Below are positions 25,416 to 33,478 of a stretch of DNA of 35,770 nucleotides, in pieces. The notes beneath the pieces were generated by a model. It was not told where the DNA came from, made no database searches, and saw nothing but the letters and a program-made list of their open reading frames with translations. The position numbers were made by a program, and so were the translations under genes. Position 1 is the first letter of the stretch. The number at the start of each line of letters is the position of its first letter. Origin of the DNA: Firmicutes bacterium UBA6132 (GTDB lineage Bacteria > Bacillota_A > Clostridia > Tissierellales > Sedimentibacteraceae); the NCBI GenBank assembly GCA_002435835.1, contig DIVM01000098.1:8213-43982 (forward strand), written 5' to 3'.

Positions 25416-27013
25416 AAAATTTTATGTCAGATAATACAAAGAGAAATATAAATTTTGATTTTATTTTAAATGAAATAAAACCAATAACTGAATATGGCAT
25501 AAAAACTAAAAAAGAAGCTCAACCTTTTGTTAAGGGCCAAGAGGAAGAGTTACTGATTGAATTTAATAAAATAAGGGCATTTACAGATACAAAAAAAAGG
25601 CGAGAAATAATTGATATACTCAAACATATTAAAAACATACAAGAAATAATTGTTAGGGCAAAAAATGATCAGGCATTAGATATAGTTGAGTTGTTTGAAG
25701 TAAAAAATTTCTTGATTCAATCAGAAAAATTGGTGAAAAGTTTAAGAGGCACTTTAATAACCATATATGATGATTTAAAAATAACACCTTTACCACAATT
25801 AAATGAAATATTAGATCCTAATGATGAAAAGCTGTACACATTTTATATTTATGACGATTATTCAAAGAAGCTAAGAAATATTCGCCTTGAAAAAAAAGAA
25901 TCAGAAATTGCAATTAGGCAATTTAAAAAAGAAATAAAAGATAATCTGAAAATTAAATACAACATAAAGTTAAATTTAAGAGACGAAATAACAATAAATA
26001 AAGCTGAAAAAGAAAAGATAGAAAACTTATTAAAAGATGAAAACTTGAGGGTTTCAGGAGAAAATTATTTAAACGTTATATTTACTTTGAAAAATAATCA
26101 AAAAATTGATAATTTAGAAAAAACTATTGAAGTACTGACTTTAAATGAAGAAAAAGAAGAATTTAAAATTAGAAAAAATATTTCCACAGAAATAAAAAAT
26201 AAGTATGAGGAAATAGTTGAAAATATTAAGGCTATAGGGCGAATAGATTATTTAATTGCAAAAGCAAATCATGCACAAAAAACAAATTCTGTAGAACCTG
26301 AAATTACTAAAAACCTTGAAATAATAATAAAAGGTGGAAGAAATTTAAAACTCGCAGAAACATTAAAAGAAAAACACAAAGAATATGTGCCTGTGGATGT
26401 ATCAATTAATAAAAATGTAGTGTGCATCACTGGTGCTAATATGGGCGGTAAAACAGTGAGCCTAAGAATGATGGGGCAAATAATTTCTTCTGTTAGCTAC
26501 GGGTTGTTTGTACCATGTGATTATGCAAAATTGTGCTTGTTTGAACATATATATATATCTGTTGGTGATGACCAATCAATAGAAAAAGGATTAAGCACAT
26601 TTGGGGCAGAAATAGTAAATTTAAAAGAGGCATTAGAAAATTCAAATAAAAGAAGTCTAATACTTATAGATGAACTTGCTGGAGGTACAAATCCTAAAGA
26701 AGGATATGCTATTACAAAGGCAGTAGTAAACTATTTGAAAAAAAGAGATTGTATAACAGTTATAACAACACATTATGATAATGTGGCAAATGATGAAGAA
26801 GTTCAAAATTTGCAAGTAGCAGGTTTAAAATATGATGATGAAAATATTAAAGGTGAAGGTTTCATAAAAAATATTGACCAAATATCTAAATTTATGGACT
26901 ACAGATTAATAGAAGTAAAATATCAAAATTTTACACCAAAAGATGCTTTAAATATAGCAAAATTAGCAGGCATAGATGAAGAAATAATAAAAGACGCAGA
27001 AAATTATTTATAA
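25412..27013 (+). CDS. kamC: Lysine 5,6-aminomutase reactivase ATPase KamC (MutS-like)
   Basis: This 533-residue protein has a C-terminal MutS-type ABC ATPase domain: Walker A GANMGGKT (341-348), signature-like STFGAE (395-400), Walker B LILIDE (416-421) and switch histidine in TTHYDN (454). The N-terminal 330 residues are helical and charged and show no MutS mismatch-recognition motif, so a DNA repair role is unlikely. The TTG at 25412 overlaps the kamB stop. An ATG at 25424 is an alternative. With KamB it is expected to release damaged cobalamin from KamDE, by analogy with other B12-enzyme reactivases. kamD follows after a hairpin repeat. Confidence 0.85.
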   Translation: MKNFMSDNTKRNINFDFILNEIKPITEYGIKTKKEAQPFVKGQEEELLIEFNKIRAFTDTKKRREIIDILKHIKNIQEIIVRAKNDQALDIVELFEVKNFLIQSEKLVKSLRGTLITIYDDLKITPLPQLNEILDPNDEKLYTFYIYDDYSKKLRNIRLEKKESEIAIRQFKKEIKDNLKIKYNIKLNLRDEITINKAEKEKIENLLKDENLRVSGENYLNVIFTLKNNQKIDNLEKTIEVLTLNEEKEEFKIRKNISTEIKNKYEEIVENIKAIGRIDYLIAKANHAQKTNSVEPEITKNLEIIIKGGRNLKLAETLKEKHKEYVPVDVSINKNVVCITGANMGGKTVSLRMMGQIISSVSYGLFVPCDYAKLCLFEHIYISVGDDQSIEKGLSTFGAEIVNLKEALENSNKRSLILIDELAGGTNPKEGYAITKAVVNYLKKRDCITVITTHYDNVANDEEVQNLQVAGLKYDDENIKGEGFIKNIDQISKFMDYRLIEVKYQNFTPKDALNIAKLAGIDEEIIKDAENYL

Positions 27014-27014
27014 T

Positions 27015-27087
27015 GGTGATTTAGGGACGGACCTTTTGCAGAAAAGGGTCCGTCCCCAAGCAGCGAAAGCTCCGTCCCCAAATCACC
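27015..27087. repeat. Nested double hairpin between kamC and kamD
   Basis: Outer arms 27015-27031 and 27071-27087 pair at 16 of 17 positions (GGTGATTTAGGGACGGA with TCCGTCCCCAAATCACC). Inner arms GGGACGGACC (27024-27033) and GGTCCGTCCC (27047-27056) pair perfectly and the stem extends through TTTT/AAAA with one bulge. The left arm is shared, so the two foldings exclude each other. No T run follows, so it is not an ordinary terminator. It ends 10 bases before the kamD ribosome site region. Confidence 0.75.
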
Positions 27088-27108
27088 CAAAACAAAATGG
27101 AGGTAAAA

Positions 27109-28665
27109 ATGGAGAGCAAATTAAATCTCAATAAAAATATAATTGACAGTGCTCGTTCTGCTGCTAAAAATATTGCAGACAGCACACAGCTTTTTATAGA
27201 TAAACATACTACAGTTGCTGTAGAACGTACAGTTACAAGACTTATGGGCGTTGATGGCGTTGATGAAATAGAAAAACCACTACCAAACGTATTAGTTGAT
27301 AATATAGTTGAAGGTGGAGGATTGTCAAGAGGTGCAGCATTTTGGATTGGAAATGCAATAGTTAATTTAAACTTAACACCTCAAGAAATAGCAGAAAAAA
27401 TCAGCACAGGTGAAGTGGATATAACAAAACTTCCTATAGCTGAAAGTAAAAAAATTGAAGAAGCTGTTTATTCAGTTGCTGAAAAAACAGTTGAAAAAAT
27501 TAAATCAAACCGTGCAACAAGAGAAAATTATTTAAGTACAATAGGTGAAGGTGCTAAACCTTATTTATATGTAATTGTTGCAACAGGAAATATATATGAA
27601 GATGTAATCCAAGCTCAAGCTGCTGCAAGACAGGGTGCTGATATAATAGCAGTTATACGTACAACAGGCCAAAGTTTATTAGACTATGTACCATTCGGAC
27701 CAACTACAGAAGGTTTTGGTGGAACATATGCTACACAAGAAAACTTCAGAATAATGCGTAAAGCATTGGATGAAGTGGGTGAAGATGTTGGAAGATATAT
27801 TAGATTATGTAACTATTGTTCAGGACTTTGTATGCCAGAAATAGCTGCAATGGGAGCATTAGAAAGACTTGATGTTATGCTTAACGATGCTCTTTATGGA
27901 ATTCTTTTCAGAGATATTAACATGCAAAGAACATTAGTTGACCAATATTTCTCAAGAATCATAAACGGTTTTGCAGGAGTAATAATCAACACAGGCGAAG
28001 ACAATTACCTTACTACAGCTGATGCAGTAGAAGAAGCACATACAGTTTTAGCATCACAATTTATTAATGAACAATTTGCATTAAAAGCTGGATTACCTGA
28101 AGAACAAATGGGATTGGGTCATGCATTTGAAATGGATCCTAATTTAGAAAACGGATTTTTATTAGAATTATCTCAAGCTCAAATGGCAAGAGAAATATTC
28201 CCTAATGCACCTTTAAAATATATGCCTCCTACAAAATTCATGACAGGAAATATATTTAAAGGACATTTACAAGATGCAATGTTTAACTTAGTTTCTATTT
28301 GGACTAATCAAGGATTACAGCTTTTAGGAATGCCTACAGAAGCAATTCACACTCCTCACGTAGCAGACAGAATGCTTTCTATTGAAAATGCAAAATATAT
28401 TTTCAATAATGCTAAAAGCATAGGTGATGAAGTTGAGTACAAAAAAGGTGGAATAATCCAAACAAGAGCACAAGAAGTACTTGGTAATGCTGAAAGCTTA
28501 TTAAAAGATATTGAAGCAGAAGGAATATTTGATACAATACAACAAGGAAAATTCGGCGGAGTAAAGAGAAGTCTTACAGGTGGAAAAGGACTTGAAGGAG
28601 TTACAGAAAAAGATGAAGCATACTTCAATCCATTTATAGATTTAATGCTTGGAGGTAACCAGTAA
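27109..28665 (+). CDS. kamD: Lysine 5,6-aminomutase alpha subunit
   Basis: This is the 518-residue large subunit of the adenosylcobalamin- and PLP-dependent aminomutase. The enzyme turns beta-lysine into 3,5-diaminohexanoate (or D-lysine into 2,5-diaminohexanoate). Length and sequence (DSARSAAKNIADSTQ, CNYCSGLCMPEIAAMGALERLD) fit KamD proteins, which carry the TIM-barrel domain binding the PLP and adenosyl parts. The frame opens at an ATG at 27097. That ATG overlaps the GGAGG ribosome site, so the ATG at 27109, 7 nt after it, is the true start. The stop overlaps the kamE start (TAATG), as expected for subunits of one complex. Confidence 0.95.
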   Translation: MESKLNLNKNIIDSARSAAKNIADSTQLFIDKHTTVAVERTVTRLMGVDGVDEIEKPLPNVLVDNIVEGGGLSRGAAFWIGNAIVNLNLTPQEIAEKISTGEVDITKLPIAESKKIEEAVYSVAEKTVEKIKSNRATRENYLSTIGEGAKPYLYVIVATGNIYEDVIQAQAAARQGADIIAVIRTTGQSLLDYVPFGPTTEGFGGTYATQENFRIMRKALDEVGEDVGRYIRLCNYCSGLCMPEIAAMGALERLDVMLNDALYGILFRDINMQRTLVDQYFSRIINGFAGVIINTGEDNYLTTADAVEEAHTVLASQFINEQFALKAGLPEEQMGLGHAFEMDPNLENGFLLELSQAQMAREIFPNAPLKYMPPTKFMTGNIFKGHLQDAMFNLVSIWTNQGLQLLGMPTEAIHTPHVADRMLSIENAKYIFNNAKSIGDEVEYKKGGIIQTRAQEVLGNAESLLKDIEAEGIFDTIQQGKFGGVKRSLTGGKGLEGVTEKDEAYFNPFIDLMLGGNQ

Positions 28666-29423
28666 TGGCAGGTATAGAAAAAGTAGATTTAACAAAAGTA
28701 AAACCTTATGGCGATACAATGAACGATGGTATGGTTCAGTTGAGCTTTTCATTGCCTGTTCCTTATGGCGATGAAGCTGATGAAGCAGCTCGTCAGTTAA
28801 TGGCTAAAATGGGATTTGAACACCCTGCAGTTGTTCATTCAAGCGACTTAGGTATTGGATATACTTATTTTGTAATGTATGGAAAAACAATTCATACAGT
28901 TGATTATACAACTATTGAAGTTCCAAAAGTAGATATGGAATTCATGAATATGGAAGAAGTTGAACAATTCATCCAAGATAAAATTAAAAGAGAAGTAGTA
29001 GTATTAGGCGCTTGTACAGGTACTGATGCTCATACAGTTGGTATAGATGCTATAATGAACATGAAAGGCTATAATCATCACTTTGGTCTTGAAAGATACA
29101 AAGGAATGGAAGCTTTGAACATGGGCAGCCAAGTTCCAAATGAAGAATTGGTTGCTAAAGCAATAGAAATGAAAGCAGATGCTATACTTGTATCACAAAT
29201 AGTTACTCAAAAAGATGTTCATATACCAAATTTAACTGAATTAGTAGAAATGCTTGAAGCAGAAGGACTAAGAGATAAAATAGTTTTAATTTGTGGAGGA
29301 CCTCGTCTTTCTCATGAACTTGCTCAAGAATTAGGATATGATGCAGGTTTTGGTACAGGAAGCTATGCAAATGAAGTTGCAACATTTATAGTTAATCAAA
29401 TAGTTGATCGCAACTTAATATAG
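28665..29423 (+). CDS. kamE: Lysine 5,6-aminomutase beta subunit
   Basis: This 252-residue small subunit carries the cobalamin-binding Rossmann domain. The base-off motif D-x-H-x-x-G is seen as DAHTVG (121-126), with H123 replacing the cobalamin lower ligand. K134 in MNMK, 11 residues further on, corresponds to the lysine that forms the PLP Schiff base (K144 beta in the Clostridium sticklandii enzyme, where the histidine is H133). An N-terminal dimerisation region precedes them. It is the last gene of the kdd-kam operon and is followed by a strong terminator. Confidence 0.96.
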   Translation: MAGIEKVDLTKVKPYGDTMNDGMVQLSFSLPVPYGDEADEAARQLMAKMGFEHPAVVHSSDLGIGYTYFVMYGKTIHTVDYTTIEVPKVDMEFMNMEEVEQFIQDKIKREVVVLGACTGTDAHTVGIDAIMNMKGYNHHFGLERYKGMEALNMGSQVPNEELVAKAIEMKADAILVSQIVTQKDVHIPNLTELVEMLEAEGLRDKIVLICGGPRLSHELAQELGYDAGFGTGSYANEVATFIVNQIVDRNLI

Positions 29424-29475
29424 TTACGATTGTTATAAGTTATTAAAAATGTAAGTACTAAATTATATAAGTTTT

Positions 29476-29524
29476 TAATTAAAACTTCGCACTTATAATT
29501 TTGTTATGTGCGAAGTTTTAATTA
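29476..29524. terminator. Terminator of the lysine operon
   Basis: TAATTAAAACTTCGCAC (29476-29492) and GTGCGAAGTTTTAATTA (29508-29524) are perfectly complementary over 17 bp with a 15-base loop. The 3' arm is T rich. The near-symmetric A/T arms would let it work in both directions. Confidence 0.88.
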
Positions 29525-29572
29525 TTATTAGTTTGTTAATAAAATGATGCGGCATAAAGAAAAGATTTCATG

Positions 29573-29601
29573 TTGAATAAGAAACAAGGATATGCTATAA
29601 T
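29573..29601 (+). promoter_or_regulatory. Sigma-A promoter of the second NhaC-family gene
   Basis: TTGAAT (29573-29578) and TATAAT (29596-29601) are 17 bp apart, with an extended -10 (TGC before TATAAT). No -24/-12 element is present. The transporter therefore seems to be expressed from a housekeeping promoter, unlike the kam operon before it. Confidence 0.8.
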
Positions 29602-29657
29602 CATTTTTGTTAAAAAAATAACATAAATTTATTACATAATTTAAATGGAGGCTTTAT

Positions 29658-31154
29658 ATGATCGCTTTATTGAAGTTATCACCAGTATTCTTAATGGCTG
29701 GGTTGATGATAGCTAGTAACGTTGGAACATTAGGACTTGATATTTTACAAATTGCACCTATTGCTGTAGTTTATGCAGCTATTGTTGCGGCACTTACTGA
29801 AAAAATTAAATTTAATGATTTAGTTAATTCAGCAGTAGAAAATGTAAAAGAAATGCAATTGGTATTTTTTATTCTAATGCTTGCTTATGCTATGGCAGAA
29901 GCATTTATGGCAACAGGTGTTGGAGCAGCAATTATTAATTTAGCACTTGGATTTGGAATTACAGGAAAAACGGTAGCAGTTATTTCATTTATAATTGCAA
30001 GTATTTTATCAGTTGCAACAGGAACTTCATGGGGGACTTTTGCTGCATGTGCACCTATATTTTTATGGTTAAACCATATAGTAGCAGGTAATCCTGTTAT
30101 TACAGTTTGTGCTATTGCAGGTGGTGCTTGCTTTGGAGATAATATAGGTTTAATTTCAGATACTACAGTTGTTAGTTCAGGTATCCAAAGAGTTGAAGTA
30201 ATAGATAGAATCAGAAGCCAAGGTGTTTGGTCAATTTTATGTTTAGTACTTGCTGCAGTATGTTTCTTTACAATTAGTTTAGGATTGCCAGGTGAAGCAG
30301 GTAATGCTAATGAAGCAATTAAACAAATTCCACAAGAAGTATTTGATAATTTATTAGTAGAAAGACCATCTGCTGTTGAATTATTAAATCAAGTTCAAAG
30401 TGGCGTTCCTGTGTATATGGTTATTCCTTTGATTTTAGTTTTGATAACAGCTATTAAAGGTATCCCTACATTAGCTTGTTTAGGTGTTGGTCTTATTTCA
30501 TCACTTATACTAGGATTAGTTGCAGGTACAGTAGAATCAGTAAGAGGATTTCTTGATTTAATGATGAATGGTTTTGCTGATGCAGGTTCATGGGTAATAG
30601 TTATGATGATGTGGGTAGGTGCTTTTGGTGGTATTATGTCAAAAATGCATGCTTTTAAACCATTGTCTGATTTCATATCAAATACAGCTAAAAGTGTAAG
30701 ACAATTAATGTTTGCAAATGGAATATTATCTTTAATAGGAAATGCTGCTTTAGCAGATGAAATGGCACAAATAGTTACAATAGGACCTATAATCAAGAAC
30801 TTAACTGATGAAAATGTAGAAGCAAGTGAAGAAGATATGTACAAGCTTAGATTAAGAAATGCAACTTTCGGTGATGCATTAGGTGTTTTTGGTTCACAAC
30901 TTATTCCATGGCATGTTTATATAGGATTTTATGTAGGTATAGCTAATGCAGTATATCCACTATATAATTTTGTAACTTTTGATCTTATAAGATATAATTT
31001 CATGGCAATTATAGCAGTAGTTTCAATTTTATTATTGACTCTTACTGGTCTTGACAGATTAGTTCCAATGTTTGGACTTCCAGCAGAACCAAATGTAAAG
31101 TTAAAGAAACGTAATAATAAAGTAAGTAAAAATTTAAATACTTCTAACATATAA
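29658..31154 (+). CDS. NhaC-family transporter, candidate lysine importer
   Basis: This 498-residue membrane protein has about 11-12 predicted helices and NhaC-like signatures TGTSWGTFAACAPIFLWL and GGACFGDNIGLISDTTVVSS. Compared with the copy at 17320, the second signature lacks the HCSPLSD form, so they belong to different branches. A terminator separates it from kamE and it has its own sigma-A promoter. GGAGG precedes the ATG. Transporters annotated as Na+/H+ antiporters are common beside lysine fermentation genes, so lysine uptake coupled to sodium or product exchange is a reasonable guess. Simple Na+/H+ exchange cannot be excluded. Confidence 0.82.
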   Translation: MIALLKLSPVFLMAGLMIASNVGTLGLDILQIAPIAVVYAAIVAALTEKIKFNDLVNSAVENVKEMQLVFFILMLAYAMAEAFMATGVGAAIINLALGFGITGKTVAVISFIIASILSVATGTSWGTFAACAPIFLWLNHIVAGNPVITVCAIAGGACFGDNIGLISDTTVVSSGIQRVEVIDRIRSQGVWSILCLVLAAVCFFTISLGLPGEAGNANEAIKQIPQEVFDNLLVERPSAVELLNQVQSGVPVYMVIPLILVLITAIKGIPTLACLGVGLISSLILGLVAGTVESVRGFLDLMMNGFADAGSWVIVMMMWVGAFGGIMSKMHAFKPLSDFISNTAKSVRQLMFANGILSLIGNAALADEMAQIVTIGPIIKNLTDENVEASEEDMYKLRLRNATFGDALGVFGSQLIPWHVYIGFYVGIANAVYPLYNFVTFDLIRYNFMAIIAVVSILLLTLTGLDRLVPMFGLPAEPNVKLKKRNNKVSKNLNTSNI

Positions 31155-31221
31155 GTTTAGATTAAATATACGGACAAAGATTTATAATTCAACATAACTT
31201 AATAAGTTTTTTAGATATTTT

Positions 31222-31254
31222 AAAAACACTCGCATATTTTGTGGGTGTTTTTTT
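31222..31254 (+). terminator. Terminator after the second NhaC-family gene
   Basis: AAACACTC and GGGTGTTT arms (with one G-U pair) enclose GCATATTTTGT and are followed by a T run to 31254. Confidence 0.75.
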
Positions 31255-31373
31255 AAAAATAGAAAATACAATTGATATATCAAGAGACTGCTTCTAATTA
31301 ATTCAATAACAGAAAATTTACGCAACAGTTTAAGTTCATTTTAAAACTGCAAAAATATAAAAATTGATAAAAT

Positions 31374-31403
31374 ATCAATATCATGATAATCAATATCATG
31401 ATA
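31374..31403. promoter_or_regulatory. Toxin-antitoxin operator: two tandem 15-mers
   Basis: ATCAATATCATGATA occurs twice in direct succession (31374-31388, 31389-31403). Each contains the palindrome TATCATGATA. The second copy overlaps a TATAAT at 31402-31407, as expected if the antitoxin represses its own promoter. Confidence 0.65.
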
Positions 31404-31441
31404 TAATAACAATACATATAATGATATTAAGGAGGTTATGT

Positions 31442-31714
31442 ATGCCAAATATTAGACCTATATCAGATTTAAGAAATAATGCTAATGAAATATCTGAATT
31501 TTGTCATAGTGAAATGGAACCTGTATTTATTACCAAAAATGGTGTTGGTGATATGGTTGTTATGAGTATGGAAACATACGAACGTCAACAATCGCTTTTA
31601 AATTTGTATGCTAAACTGGCTGAAGCTGAAGCAGAAATTGCAAATGGAGATGAAGGTGAAGATTTTTTTGAAGTTGCAAGGAAGTTGAGGGATAGGGTGC
31701 ATGGAAAAATATAA
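31442..31714 (+). CDS. Phd/YefM-family antitoxin
   Basis: This 90-residue protein begins with NIRPISDLRNNANEISEF and continues with EPVFITKNGVGDMVVMSMETYER, the typical pattern of the Phd/YefM (RelB-like) antitoxin DNA-binding domain. The C-terminal half is acidic and would wrap the toxin. The ATG at 31442 follows AAGGAGG; the longer frame from 31364 runs through the operator and has no ribosome site. The gene overlaps the toxin gene by 14 bp. The antitoxin should neutralise the toxin and repress the operon through the tandem sites upstream. Confidence 0.9.
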   Translation: MPNIRPISDLRNNANEISEFCHSEMEPVFITKNGVGDMVVMSMETYERQQSLLNLYAKLAEAEAEIANGDEGEDFFEVARKLRDRVHGKI

Positions 31715-32003
31715 TATACGTATGTATAAGTCTGCAATAAAAGACTTAGAAGATATTGTTGATTATATTAATACTTTGTCTCAAGAAACTGCTTTACGCC
31801 AATATGATAGTATCATAAAAAAGATAGAAAGTCTTGCTGAGATGCCGGAGAGATGTCATTTACTTAAAGATCCTAATTTAAGATTAAAAGGATATCGCGG
31901 CTTAATTGTAGATAATTTTGTTGTATTTTATATTATAAAAGATAGTACAGTACAAATTCGAAGAATATTATATAGTAAAAGAAATTATGAGTGGATGTTA
32001 TAG
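31701..32003 (+). CDS. RelE/ParE-family toxin
   Basis: This 100-residue protein has the RelE/ParE fold pattern: a basic helical N-terminal half (YKSAIKDLEDIVDYI), then the strand region LRLKGYRGLIVDNFVVFYIIKDSTVQIRRILYSKRNY. Members either cleave mRNA on the ribosome (RelE) or poison gyrase (ParE). The RGLIVDNFVVFY and RRILYSKRN stretches fit this superfamily but do not decide between the two. It overlaps the antitoxin gene by 14 bp and is followed by a strong terminator, so the pair forms a compact type II module. Confidence 0.9.
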   Translation: MEKYNIRMYKSAIKDLEDIVDYINTLSQETALRQYDSIIKKIESLAEMPERCHLLKDPNLRLKGYRGLIVDNFVVFYIIKDSTVQIRRILYSKRNYEWML

Positions 32004-32008
32004 AATAT

Positions 32009-32048
32009 GGATTAAAAAGTGAGCGCCAAAACGCTCATTTTTTAATCC
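32009..32048. terminator. Terminator after the toxin-antitoxin pair
   Basis: The 17-base arms at 32009-32025 and 32032-32048 pair fully with one G-U, loop CCAAAA. The GAGCG/CGCTC core followed by TTTTTT is a classic intrinsic terminator. Confidence 0.9.
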
Positions 32049-32149
32049 AAATAATTAATTGTCTAAACAAATAAATTATGATATAACATTATTAACAGAG
32101 ATTATTTAAGTTCTAATGAACATAAAAATTAAAATTTATAAGAGGCGTC

Positions 32150-33478
32150 ATGGAAAAAAATATTAAATATTTATATGTTTTAAAAGCAATGCTAATAACA
32201 ATTTTATTTACAGGGGCTTTATATTTTGAAAATGCAGCTAAGCAAAGATTAATAACGCTATTTGTTATTTTTATTTTTTTCTTTATAAATACAACTTTAA
32301 AATATTTCATGAGAAATAAGGAAAAATTGTATCTCGCATCATTTTTATTTGATATTTTGCTTGTTTTTTCTTTAGAACAAAATTCGAGACTTTTGATTAA
32401 TTATTTTTTTCATTCATTTTACATAATAATTGTGCTTGAATCAACACTTCTATTAAGTCTTAAAAAAGGTCTGTCTATAGGGGTTATCACAGTAATTATA
32501 TCCATTATAAAATATGCCTATCTCATTTATTACAAATTTAATTTATCCTCTGTTTCCCAAATGGCATTTTTCTTAATGGTCAATATCCTTATATTATCAG
32601 TTGCAACTTTTGCTCAATATAATAAAAGTGAAAGAGAAAAAAAGGATGTACTTTATAAAGAAGTTTTAGATGCTCATAAAAAGCTTAAAAGTTATACGGA
32701 AGAACTAAAAAGGTTATCAATAATAGAAGAAAGAAATCGTATCGCCAGGGATATACATGATAATTTAGGTCATAACATGACAGCTCTCATAATGCAGCTT
32801 CAAATGGCAGAGCATTATTTAAACAAAGACAATATTAAGTCAGAAGAATTGATCAAAAACTCAATTCAAACAGCTAAGGACGGAATGAAGAATATAAGGG
32901 AAGTTGTTGAAACGCTTAGAGTTTATGAAAACTCGTCTAACTTTGGGAAAGAAATAAATGGGGATAAAGCAGAATATAAAAATATAGATAATGTTAAAAA
33001 ATTAAGCGATATAAAAAAATTAATTGAAGAGTTCGCAGAAAAAACGGGTGTTGAAATTCATTTAAATATAAAAAATGAAGATGATAGGAGAGCAAGGATT
33101 AGCTTTGAATCATCGAAAAGTACAAATGAATTTGTATATAATTTAAATGAGAATAATATCTCACAGAATTCAAAAATAAACACAGCTTTGTATCATATAT
33201 TACAGGAATGTTTGACCAATGCAGTTAGACATGGTAAATCAACTAAAATATGGATTGAAATTAATATTACAAATAATTTAATAAATTTTTCCGTGAAAGA
33301 TAATGGTTCAGGAGCTGAAAATATTAAAAATATTGAAGGTATTAAAGAAGGTTACGGTTTAAAAGGCATAAGAGAAAGAGTAGAAGCATTTAGAGGTAAT
33401 ATAGAATATTGTTTTAATAAAGATCACAGTGGTTTTTTAGTAAAAGGAATTTTATATTTGGAGGAAATAAATGATTAA
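32150..33478 (+). CDS. NarL-type sensor histidine kinase
   Basis: This 442-residue kinase has five or six predicted membrane helices within residues 8-155 and no large external domain. A HisKA_3 dimerisation domain follows, with the phospho-accepting H203 in IARDIHDNLGHNMTALIMQL. The C-terminal ATPase domain has LQECLTNAVRHGKS (N box) and GYGLKGIRERV (G box). About 60 extra charged residues (from YENSSNFGKEINGDK to SKSTNEFVYNLNEN) separate the two domains. The stop overlaps the regulator start by 8 bp, so they form one operon. This membrane layout is typical of kinases that sense the envelope or control ABC transporters, and an ABC transporter gene lies just downstream. Confidence 0.9.
   Translation: MEKNIKYLYVLKAMLITILFTGALYFENAAKQRLITLFVIFIFFFINTTLKYFMRNKEKLYLASFLFDILLVFSLEQNSRLLINYFFHSFYIIIVLESTLLLSLKKGLSIGVITVIISIIKYAYLIYYKFNLSSVSQMAFFLMVNILILSVATFAQYNKSEREKKDVLYKEVLDAHKKLKSYTEELKRLSIIEERNRIARDIHDNLGHNMTALIMQLQMAEHYLNKDNIKSEELIKNSIQTAKDGMKNIREVVETLRVYENSSNFGKEINGDKAEYKNIDNVKKLSDIKKLIEEFAEKTGVEIHLNIKNEDDRRARISFESSKSTNEFVYNLNENNISQNSKINTALYHILQECLTNAVRHGKSTKIWIEINITNNLINFSVKDNGSGAENIKNIEGIKEGYGLKGIRERVEAFRGNIEYCFNKDHSGFLVKGILYLEEIND

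Noticed and set aside
25412..27013. DNA mismatch repair protein MutS
   Set aside because: Only the ATPase domain matches. The mismatch-recognition domain is missing and the gene is embedded between aminomutase genes.
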